Below, one piece after another: positions 10,925-20,100 of a DNA stretch of 64,000 nt. The DNA comes from Bacteroidota bacterium (GTDB taxonomy: Bacteria > Bacteroidota > Bacteroidia > B-17B0 > Aurantibacillaceae). The position numbers and the translations under genes are program-made. The DNA lies in the NCBI GenBank assembly GCA_963169355.1, contig CAUJCR010000002.1, positions 186,001-250,000 on the forward strand, read 5' to 3'. Every line of letters starts with the position of its first letter. The stretch's first letter is position 1. The notes below the pieces were generated by a model. The model worked only from the letters and a program-made list of their open reading frames with translations, searched no databases and was not told where the DNA came from.

Positions 10925-12577
10925 ATGCACTTAAAATATTTTCTAATAATTCTATTATCTAAACTAAGTTTAGTTTCTCAAATAACCTGTTCTCAGTTCT
11001 CAACCTATTTTGGCAATAATCAATTTGATGAAATTAAATCGGTTTGTGTAGATTCTAAAAGAAACAGCTACGTAATAGGAAACACATACAGTACTAACTT
11101 ACCAATTACATTGGGCTTGGTTAACGACACCGCATCAGGCGACTATGATGTATTTATTGCAAAATTTGATAGCTGTGGAGCTTTAATTTGGTGTACTTAT
11201 TTTGGAGGAACCGGATTTGATAGCGCCGAAAAAATGAGTTTAACAATTGATAGTAATATTATTTTTTGTGGTTTCACCTCAAGTATAAATATTCCCATTA
11301 CAACTAGTGTATTTCAATCAAATAATTTAGGGGGTTATGACTCTTATATTGTAAAGATTTCTCCTAATGGCCAATTAATTTGGAGTACTTATTTTGGAAA
11401 AAATGGTGGCGATATGGCTTATGACCTTAGCATCGACTATAACAATAACATTATTATTGGTGGCACCACCACAAGTACAAATTTATACACTACTCCTTCT
11501 TCATTCCAACCTAATCATAAAGGCAATATGGATGCCTTTATTGCAAAATTTAATAGTTCTGGTGTTTTAAAATGGTGTACCTATTTTGGAGGTAATGGTA
11601 GCGAAGACATTCATGCACTTACTTCGGACAATTATGGAAATATCATAGGGGTTGGCGAATCTTTTAGCACAAATTTAAACACCAGTACTGGGGCATTTCA
11701 ATCTTTTAAAAATGGAGCTTCTGATGTTTATATTATTAAGTTGGACTCTTTGGGTAATCGCATTTTTTCAACCTATTATGGAGGAGACTCCTCAGACGAT
11801 GCATGGGGTGTAGCTTGCGACAATAATCAAAATATTTATATTGCGGGACAATCAAAGAGTTCAGATTTTTATACAACTACAAACTGTTTTCAAGATACTA
11901 ATGCTGGCTATTTAGATTGCTTTGTTTCAAAATGGGATGCTACTGGCAATTTATTACGCGCCACATTATTGGGAGGTACAGGTAACGATTTTACAAGCAG
12001 ATTAGAACTCTTAAATCAAAATCAATTGATAATTCTAGCTAAAACAGAAAGTGCTAGCTTACCTATTTATCCTAATAGTTTTCAAACTATTCTTAATGGT
12101 AACTATGACGTTTATCTAGCGGTATTTGATACTGACTCTTTATATCCTAATTGGTCTAGTTATTATGGAGGAATAACTGATGATTCTGGTAATGATATTA
12201 ATATCATAAATTCTAATAACGTGATATTTACTGGTTCATCTAATAGTACAGATTATCCTGTAAGTAGCAACGCCTTTCAACCAAATCTAAGCGCTAATAA
12301 TGATGGCATTATAACTAAATTAATGTTGCCTAATGATTATAGTACTTCATTAATTGAATTAAATAAGAAAAAAACATTTCAAGTTTACCCAAATCCATTT
12401 AATAATGTGCTCTTTGTAAAAAATCATCAGGAAGACTCCTATTTTACTATCAAAAACTTATTAGGTGAAATAATTATTGAAGGTAAAAATCCGTCACAAA
12501 TATCTACACAACAACTGGTAAGTGGCGTTTATGTTTTCACCTTAAATGGGCACTCTCAATTAATTACCAAGGAATAA
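10925..12577 (+). CDS. SBBP-type beta-propeller secreted protein with T9SS type A sorting domain
   Basis: Seven ~64-aa repeats starting (S/C)TYFGGxGxD...; C-term FQVYPNPFNNVLFVKN...LGEIIIEGKN...LVSGVYVFTL = Por_Secre_tail-like. Confidence 0.88.
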   Translation: MHLKYFLIILLSKLSLVSQITCSQFSTYFGNNQFDEIKSVCVDSKRNSYVIGNTYSTNLPITLGLVNDTASGDYDVFIAKFDSCGALIWCTYFGGTGFDSAEKMSLTIDSNIIFCGFTSSINIPITTSVFQSNNLGGYDSYIVKISPNGQLIWSTYFGKNGGDMAYDLSIDYNNNIIIGGTTTSTNLYTTPSSFQPNHKGNMDAFIAKFNSSGVLKWCTYFGGNGSEDIHALTSDNYGNIIGVGESFSTNLNTSTGAFQSFKNGASDVYIIKLDSLGNRIFSTYYGGDSSDDAWGVACDNNQNIYIAGQSKSSDFYTTTNCFQDTNAGYLDCFVSKWDATGNLLRATLLGGTGNDFTSRLELLNQNQLIILAKTESASLPIYPNSFQTILNGNYDVYLAVFDTDSLYPNWSSYYGGITDDSGNDINIINSNNVIFTGSSNSTDYPVSSNAFQPNLSANNDGIITKLMLPNDYSTSLIELNKKKTFQVYPNPFNNVLFVKNHQEDSYFTIKNLLGEIIIEGKNPSQISTQQLVSGVYVFTLNGHSQLITKE

Positions 12578-12580
12578 TGT

Positions 12581-13525
12581 CTAGGTTTTCTTCTTAGAAT
12601 TTGATTCTATAATCTGCGCATCAACTTCCGATTTATACTTACCCGACAAAATCATTTTAAAAGGATATAAAAATTGGCCTAAAAAAGTAGTAGGCATGTT
12701 TTTTTGGTCAGGCACACCAATAATCGGTGTTTTATCTTTAGGCACATAATAAAAACCAAAAATAATATCCCAAATATTTAAAATACTAGCATAATTTACA
12801 CCTAGTTTTCTTGGAATATTCTTTGCATGATGCCAAGCATGTGTTTCGGGAGTATTAATGATGTAATTTAAAAATCCCCATTTTACTTTTATATTACTAT
12901 GTGTAAAGAAACCCCACACATTTTGCACAGTAATTTGAAACAAATAATAATCTACCACCGAATATCCTATCAAAGCAAATGGAATATAAATGAGTGGTTT
13001 AAATACAAACATCTCTACAAAGTGGAATCTACGTGTTGATGCTGCTCCCAGTGTATCTTGTGCATGATGTATTTTATGAAAAATCCATAAAAAATCGAAG
13101 CGATGTAATAAATAATGCGCTACAAATTCACAAAAATCTTGAAGTAAAAACATGATAAGAACCTGTAACGCAGGATTCCAAGAAGTGATATCAGCTACTT
13201 TTAAATTATGTATGCCAAATGCGCCTAATCCTTTTAAAAAAATCAACTCAGTTACTGCACATATTCCAAATAATCCTATTGAATAAACAATAATATCATT
13301 AAACAATACATAAAATATATCTAACCAAAAACCTTTTCTAGTGATTGTTCCATGTTGGCGTTGTTTAGGTAAAATAACCTCTAAAGCAAAACAAAATAAA
13401 TACGCTAGTAAAACACAATAATAAACATTATCAAACGCTGGATGTTTAAGATGATAGATTGTATCATTATAAATCATCTTTGTACTTTCGGTAAAAGTTT
13501 TTGATATTTCAGCAAATAAAGACAC
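12581..13525 (-). CDS. Sterol desaturase / fatty acid hydroxylase family membrane protein
   Basis: His-box motifs HYLLHR, HKIHHAQ, HAWHHAKN; multiple TM helices; GTG start. Confidence 0.88.
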   Translation of the reverse strand: MSLFAEISKTFTESTKMIYNDTIYHLKHPAFDNVYYCVLLAYLFCFALEVILPKQRQHGTITRKGFWLDIFYVLFNDIIVYSIGLFGICAVTELIFLKGLGAFGIHNLKVADITSWNPALQVLIMFLLQDFCEFVAHYLLHRFDFLWIFHKIHHAQDTLGAASTRRFHFVEMFVFKPLIYIPFALIGYSVVDYYLFQITVQNVWGFFTHSNIKVKWGFLNYIINTPETHAWHHAKNIPRKLGVNYASILNIWDIIFGFYYVPKDKTPIIGVPDQKNMPTTFLGQFLYPFKMILSGKYKSEVDAQIIESNSKKKT

Positions 13526-13581
13526 TAATACTATTTTGATTACTTACAAATTTATGTAAATTTAATCTTAATTTATAGCAA

Positions 13582-15453
13582 ATGAAATTTTTACAACATT
13601 ATCTTAATAAGGAACACTTAATTATAATTCTTATCGTTATCTTATTTTATGGAAACACCTTAAATAATAATTATTCTTTAGATGATAGTTTTGTAACCAA
13701 TAAAAATAACATTACAGCATTAGGATTAAAATCTATTCCACGAATTTTAAAATCGCCTTATATTGATGGCAATGAGGGGTTCAAGTTTGATTACCGCCCA
13801 ATTGTAAAAATCTCTTTTGCTATTGAACATGAACTTTTTGGAGTAAGCCCGAAAACCTCTCATTTAATTAATATTTTACTCTATATTATTGGTTTATTTG
13901 TCTTATTAAAGGTTTTAAAGATTCTATTCTTTAATCTAGACTCCAGAATTCCTCTGCTTACTGTTTTACTATTTGCAATTTTACCCATACACACCGAGGT
14001 GGTTTCGAGTATAAAAAATAGAGACGTGTTGCTATGTTTTATTTTTAGTTTATTAGCCCTTAAAAACAGTTTACAATTTTATGAAAGCACTCCTAAAAAA
14101 TGGAAACATCTATTATATGCTATTGCGTTCTTATATATTGCTTTACTAAGTAAATATGATGCCTTACCATACATTGCTATTATCCCAATATGCGTGTTTA
14201 TAAAGCAGCAAAAAAACTATCAACAGTTCGTTCTCTTGTTTGTACTGTGCGCTATTATTTTTATTTTAATAAAAGTTACTAGAAAAAATGTGCTCGACTC
14301 CGAGGAGATGAAGCGTCACTCCTACTTTTTTGAAAATCCACTTTACCTTATTAAAGACATCAAACTAAAATTAATAACTGCGGTAAATGTTTTAGGTTTC
14401 TACATACAACAATGTATTTTACCCTTTAAGATGTGTTGTTATTATGGTTTTGATACCATTCCTTATAACAAAATAAGTTTGCATGGTTATATGGGTTTAA
14501 TTTCTATTCCTTTCTTAATTTACTATCTCATTAAATCTTTTCTTCAAAAAGAAACTATTTTATTTATTGGTATTTTTATTTTCACTGCCTCTATCTCAAT
14601 GTATCTTAATCTTGTAAAACCAGCCGTAGGAATAGTAGCCGATCGTTTTGCTTTTTTTAGTTCATTAGGTATAGTATTAATAGTTATGCATTTTGTTTCT
14701 AAATACCTGCTTTTAAATCCTGATAAAAAGAGACTTCTAATCATATTCTCAGGCGCTGTATTTGTAGTATGTTTATATATTACTATTACAAGAAATAATG
14801 AATGGAAAGACCAAAAGAGTATTATAGAAGCTGATGTAAAAAAATATCCAAATAACGTTTATCTAAATTATTTATGGGCAAAGCAAATTGTGAAACACTC
14901 ACAGGAGAATAGCAATATCATCTCTGCTCAACAACAAAAAGATAATTTTCTTAATGCAAAAGCATTTCTCGAAAAATCAATAAACTCTGATGGCAAGTAT
15001 CCTAACTCCTTAAACTTTATGTCTTATGTGCTTGTTTATCTTCTTAATGATTTTCAAGGCGCGTTACCATATATCGAGAAGTCTTTAAAAATTCGAGAAA
15101 CTGCTGAATTATTATATTACAAAGGCATTTGTAAATGGGAACTTAAGCAAAAAGATAGTTGTGAATATTTTCTGCTTAAGAGTATTGAGAAAGATAGTGT
15201 GTTTTATAATTCTTATGGGTTTTTATTGTATAATTATACTCAAGACAAAGCATTTGATAAATCTCTACAAGTCTTAAACAAGGCTATAGAACGAGGTGTA
15301 AAATCTGTAGAGATATATAACTTACTTGGTAAAACCTATTGGCAAACAAATAATAATCAGTTAGCAAACAAATATTATAACCTTGCCCTTGAAATCGATC
15401 CTTCAAACCAAGAAGCTATTAAAATGGAAAAAGCAACTGCACAAAATAATTAA
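13582..15453 (+). CDS. Multi-TM glycosyltransferase-like protein with C-terminal TPRs (TMTC/DUF1736-like)
   Basis: N-term NNNYSLDDSFVTNKN...FDYRPIVKISFAIEHELFGVSPKTSHLINILLY...ILPIHTEVVSSIKNRDVLL...LLSKYDALP, about 10 TM, then TPRs (LLGKTYWQTNNNQLANKYYNLALEIDPSNQEA). Confidence 0.75.
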   Translation: MKFLQHYLNKEHLIIILIVILFYGNTLNNNYSLDDSFVTNKNNITALGLKSIPRILKSPYIDGNEGFKFDYRPIVKISFAIEHELFGVSPKTSHLINILLYIIGLFVLLKVLKILFFNLDSRIPLLTVLLFAILPIHTEVVSSIKNRDVLLCFIFSLLALKNSLQFYESTPKKWKHLLYAIAFLYIALLSKYDALPYIAIIPICVFIKQQKNYQQFVLLFVLCAIIFILIKVTRKNVLDSEEMKRHSYFFENPLYLIKDIKLKLITAVNVLGFYIQQCILPFKMCCYYGFDTIPYNKISLHGYMGLISIPFLIYYLIKSFLQKETILFIGIFIFTASISMYLNLVKPAVGIVADRFAFFSSLGIVLIVMHFVSKYLLLNPDKKRLLIIFSGAVFVVCLYITITRNNEWKDQKSIIEADVKKYPNNVYLNYLWAKQIVKHSQENSNIISAQQQKDNFLNAKAFLEKSINSDGKYPNSLNFMSYVLVYLLNDFQGALPYIEKSLKIRETAELLYYKGICKWELKQKDSCEYFLLKSIEKDSVFYNSYGFLLYNYTQDKAFDKSLQVLNKAIERGVKSVEIYNLLGKTYWQTNNNQLANKYYNLALEIDPSNQEAIKMEKATAQNN

Positions 15454-15492
15454 CTTTAAAAGCTTTTTAAACATCTCATTTATTTCGGAACC

Positions 15493-16086
15493 ATGCCCTT
15501 AGAAAATTTTAAACGATATATTCAACATCATACTCAACTTAGCGATACTCATTTTAATGAGCTTACTAGAAATATCAGAGTTGAAGTTGTAAAAAAACAT
15601 ACACGCTTATTAAACCAAGGCGAGGTGTGTCGTTTTTCTTTTTTTGTTTCTAAAGGTTTATTGCGGTTATATACATTAGACCAACAAGGAAAAGAATTTG
15701 TTATACAATTTGCACCTGAAGATTGGATTGTAGGCGATAGGAGTAGTGCTTATTTTAACCAAGCATCTGATTATTTTATTGATTGCATAGAGGATTCTGA
15801 AATCGTTTTTATAGATAAGCAACTCATTGATAAAGCATCGGATATTGATAAAAATTTCAGAACATATTTTGATACCTTATTACACAATCATATTAGGCAC
15901 ATACAAAAAAGAATTAGTTTTTTACTTTGTGCAACCGCCGAACAGCGTTATATGGAGTTTGTTAACTTATATCCTGATTTAATGCTACGTGCTCCACAAT
16001 GGATGATTGCTTCTTATTTAGGTATTACACCCGAAAGTCTAAGCAGAGTGAGAAAAGAATTAGCAAAAAAACATTTTAAGCTTTAA
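15493..16086 (+). CDS. Crp/Fnr family transcriptional regulator
   Basis: cNMP-binding-like fold (NQGEVCRFSFFVSKGLLRLYTLDQQGKEFVIQFAPEDWIVGD) and C-terminal HTH (MIASYLGITPESLSRVRKEL). Confidence 0.92.
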   Translation: MPLENFKRYIQHHTQLSDTHFNELTRNIRVEVVKKHTRLLNQGEVCRFSFFVSKGLLRLYTLDQQGKEFVIQFAPEDWIVGDRSSAYFNQASDYFIDCIEDSEIVFIDKQLIDKASDIDKNFRTYFDTLLHNHIRHIQKRISFLLCATAEQRYMEFVNLYPDLMLRAPQWMIASYLGITPESLSRVRKELAKKHFKL

Positions 16087-16102
16087 TCATATATAATTTT
16101 CT

Positions 16103-16122
16103 TATCATACATCAAGATGATA
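16103..16122. promoter_or_regulatory. Inverted repeat TATCAT-N8-ATGATA upstream of pirin gene (candidate operator)
   Basis: TATCATacatcaagATGATA located 16 nt before a TAACTTTG -7 element. Confidence 0.35.
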
Positions 16123-16137
16123 TCTAAACTTGTGCCG

Positions 16138-16145
16138 TAACTTTG
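16138..16145 (+). promoter_or_regulatory. Bacteroidota -7 element (TAACTTTG) upstream of pirin gene
   Basis: Matches TAnnTTTG; ATG at 16168. Confidence 0.45.
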
Positions 16146-16167
16146 TATTCAATAAAATATTATAATT

Positions 16168-17040
16168 ATGGCGCAAAGAGAAATAGAAGTTATTATAGCC
16201 CCAAGAAAGCCTCACTTTGTTGGTGATGGTTTTAGAGTACATAATTTTATTCCTTCAACAATAAGTATGGAACAAATGAGTCCGTTTATTATGTTGGATT
16301 ATGGTTCTAAATTTTATTTTCCACCTAGCGACAAACCAAGAGGCGTGAATGTGCATCCACATCGTGGATTTGAGACAGTAACAATTGCTTATAAAGGAAA
16401 AGTAGCACATCATGATAGTGCTGGAAATAGTGGTATTATTGGCGAAGGCGATGTGCAATGGATGACTGCTGCTTCGGGGGTTTTACACAAAGAATATCAC
16501 GAAGAAACGTTTAGTAAAGAAGGTGGCGATTTTCAAGTAGTGCAATTGTGGGTAAATCTACCTGCCAAAGACAAAATGTCGAGTCCAAAATATCAAGAAT
16601 TACCTAATGATAAAATTAATAAAGTACAACTTAGTAATCATGCAGGAGAAGTTGAAGTAATTGCAGGTAACTATAATCACGTTAAAGGTAGTGCTAGTAC
16701 ATTTACGCCTATTCACTTATTAAATGTAAAACTTCATAAAAACGGGAGTAGTGCATTTCAATTTCCAACTGCATATAACACGGCACTTTTGGTAATAGAA
16801 GGAAAAATTAAAGTAAACGATACCGAAGTAAATACAGACCACCTAGTTGTATTTAAACACAATGATGAAACATTTAATATACAGGCTGTAGAAGAAGCTA
16901 AAGTGCTTATTATGAGTGGAGAGCCTATTCACGAGCCTATTGCAGCACACGGGCCATTTGTAATGAACACTAAAGCAGAAATAATTCAGGCTTTTGAAGA
17001 CTATAATAAAGGAAAGTTTGGGTATTTAGAAGAAGAATAA
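16168..17040 (+). CDS. Pirin family protein
   Basis: MSPFIMLDYGSKFYFPPSDKPRGVNVHPHRGFETVTIAYKGKVAHHDSAGNSGIIGEGDVQWMTAASGVLHKEYHEE: canonical pirin cupin motif. Confidence 0.96.
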   Translation: MAQREIEVIIAPRKPHFVGDGFRVHNFIPSTISMEQMSPFIMLDYGSKFYFPPSDKPRGVNVHPHRGFETVTIAYKGKVAHHDSAGNSGIIGEGDVQWMTAASGVLHKEYHEETFSKEGGDFQVVQLWVNLPAKDKMSSPKYQELPNDKINKVQLSNHAGEVEVIAGNYNHVKGSASTFTPIHLLNVKLHKNGSSAFQFPTAYNTALLVIEGKIKVNDTEVNTDHLVVFKHNDETFNIQAVEEAKVLIMSGEPIHEPIAAHGPFVMNTKAEIIQAFEDYNKGKFGYLEEE

Positions 17041-17148
17041 TTATTACTTTATTGATTTAGTAAGTATTTTAACATATAGGGGCTAGCCCTCTAAGCAAGC
17101 TAGGCTCGATTTTTGATATTTGTTTACAAATATTAACACTCGTTTCTC

Positions 17149-20100
17149 ATGCAAAAAATATTTACTTCTGCTCTTGTCTTATTTTTATTTATTGGAAATT
17201 TTATTATCAAAGGGCAAAATCTTGTTGTTAATCCTAGCTTTGAGTTAACTTCAAGTAACTGTTCAAACATAGGTGGTGAAGGTTACACTACCGATTTATT
17301 AAACTGGGATGACGCTAACTCTGGCGCCGATAGTTGCTCTTCTCCTGATTTATTTTCTGCTTGTAATATTATTATGGGTATGCCCACGCCTATTAATATG
17401 CCTAATTCGGTATTAGGTTATCAATATTCAAGAACTGGAACTAGACACGCAGGTATCATTTTGCATGAAGCCTTAGATCAGTATAGAGAATATATTGAAG
17501 GAATGACTTCAAGTCCTTTAGTTGCTGGACAACAATATTGTGTTTCGATGTATGTGAGTTTAGCAAACAATGTTCAATTTGCTTGTAATAATATAGGTGT
17601 AAAATTCTATAACTCCTTGTTTCAAAGAAACGCCTGCCCTGGAACGAGTAATTCATTAATTAGCTTAACTCCCGACTTGAACTACACTTGTACACCCATT
17701 ATGGATACAATGAATTGGGTTAGATTAGAGTGGACCTACACGGCAGTGGGAGGAGAATCTTATTTTGTAATTGGAAATTTTTACAACAACGCTGGGACGA
17801 CTATTGTAACTAATCCTGGTGGATCTTTAATGAATCCTTATGCTTATTACTATATTGATGATGTTAGTATTATTCCAAGCCCTTGTTGTTATGCCGATAT
17901 TGCCAGTGTTGCAAACCCTTGTGAAAACGGAGCAGCTATAACGCTTACAGCTACTCCTGGCCTTGGCGCTGTATGCACGCAAACCATTAGTGGAACATGG
18001 GCTGGCGCTGGTATCACTAACTCTGTAACGGGTGTATTTAATCCATCGGTAGCAGGTGCAGGTGTACACACTGTGAGTTTTAGCTTAGCTTGTGGTTATA
18101 CAGCTACTACCAATATTACCGTATCACCTTGTACTACCTTGAGTGTATGTAAAGAGGCTAATGGTTCATTAACAGTATCTAACGGTGTGCCTACTTATAC
18201 ATGGTCAACTTTTGTCCCGGCTTCATCCACACCTATTACAAATCAAGCTCAATGTCAGGCTTGTGGATATACATGGATGGGTTTCCCACTTAATCAATGT
18301 ATGAATGGTGTTACACCAGTTACCAGTTGTTCAACTCCTGCTACTTGGTCGGTATATGCCACTGGCAGCAACGCGATGCCTCCAGGAGGTTCAACGCAAA
18401 TACAGGTTGTAGATGCCGCAGGAACTACGATGACACTTAACCCAGCAACTGTTGCCCCTTGTACATCTACCACCTGTCCTACATTAACTATGTCTGTTAC
18501 ATCGCAAACAAATGTAAATTGTTTTGGTGCTAATACAGGTACAGCCACTATAAATACTACTGGAGGTACAGGTCCTTACACTTATACTTGGATGCCAGGT
18601 AGTTTGTCGGGTGCTTCGCAAACTAATTTGGGAGCTGGAACATACACTATTAATATTACTGATGCTAATAATTGTACTGGCACTGGCACGGTGCTTATTA
18701 CGCAGCCATCCACCTCTCTTACTGCTGTTATAACAGCAACTACTGCAGCTGGTTGTGGTAGTAGTGGAACAACTACCGCTACTTTTTGGACAGAAGATTT
18801 TGGAACTGGTTGTAACCAAGGGGCACTTGCCTCGGCTTATACTGGCACTAATGGTGCTTGGACTGTAACCAATACTGGCACTAACGATCCAGATGCTAAC
18901 CAATGGTATGTGAGCGCTACCGAATCGGGCATGGGTGCTGGTAATTGTGGAGATGGTTGTTTGGGTACAGGAACTAATAATAGAACTTTACATATAGCTA
19001 ATGTTTCTACATCGCCTGCGGCTTTTATATTCTGTCCAAGTGGAGATTGCGGTGCCGCTTACGATACAGGTATTGGATTTAATAATGTACGAGCTGATAA
19101 ACGTGCTGAATCCCCAACTATTAACTGCACGGGACAATCTAATATTTCTTTAACGTTTAATTATATTGAGGGTGGCGAAACAACATTAGACGATGCAACA
19201 CTTTGGTATTTTGATGGTAGTACTTGGACACAAATTGATAACATGCCTAAAACAACTACATGTGGTAGTGGTCAAGGACAATGGGCTGCTAGAACTTTAA
19301 CCTTACCAGCTAGTGCTAATAATAATGCAAATGTTAAGCTAGGTTTTAGATGGGTAAATAATGATAATGGTGCAGGCTCCGATCCTTCATTTGCGGTAGA
19401 TGATATTGTTTTATCAGCAAGTTCGGGTTCGGGTAGCGGAACAGGCGCAGCTACTGTAACTGCTTCGGGAGGAACACTTGGTTACAACTATAGTTGGGCA
19501 CCAAGCGGTGGCACAAGCTCTGCTGCTAGTGGATTAAACGCTGGTACTTATACTGTTACGGTTACTGACTCTAAAAATTGTACCGCTACGGCTGTAGCTA
19601 ATATTACTTCTACTGGTGGACCAACACTTTCGGTAACATCACAAACTAATGTAAACTGTTTTGGTGCTAATACAGGTACAGCTACTATAAGCGCTATGGG
19701 AGGTACAGGACCTTACACATATACATGGACACCAGGAAATCTATCTGGTGCTTCTCAAACTAGTTTGGGTGCAGGAACATATACTATCAATGTGAGCGAT
19801 GCTAATGGTTGTGTAGGCAGCAGTACATTATCTATTACTCAACCAACTGCTGCCTTAAGTGGCGTTATATCCAATTCAACCAATCCAGGTTGTGGTTCTA
19901 GTAATGGTTCAGCTACAGTTACAGCTAGTGGCGGAACACCAGCCTATACCTATAGTTGGGTGCCTAATGGAGGAAGTGGAAACTCAGCATCTAACTTATC
20001 ATCAGGTTCTAACTCGGTTACAATTACAGATGCTAATGGTTGTACAAATACAGTAGTTGTAACTTTAAGTTCTGCAGGCGGGCCAACACTTTCGATAGCT

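Noticed and set aside
17079-17112. GC-rich GGGGCTAGCCCTCTAAGCAAGCTAGGCTCG considered as tRNA or sRNA fragment
   Set aside because: Too short, no cloverleaf, no TpsiC-loop GTTCRA motif
18484-18903. Antisense 139-aa ORF (and neighbours 17827-18071, 18294-18548) inside the 1604-aa adhesin
   Set aside because: Opposite strand of a well-supported repeat gene; Ser/Cys-rich low-complexity composition expected from reverse complement of Thr/Gly repeats
18769-19440. 672-nt insert considered as a transposon or inteln-like element
   Set aside because: In frame, encodes a secreted beta-sandwich without transposase, terminal inverted repeats or intein splicing motifs; best viewed as domain insertion
19859-20056. 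65-aa plus-strand alternative frame ORF within adhesin repeats
   Set aside because: Out-of-frame reading of repeated DNA, no start context or homology features
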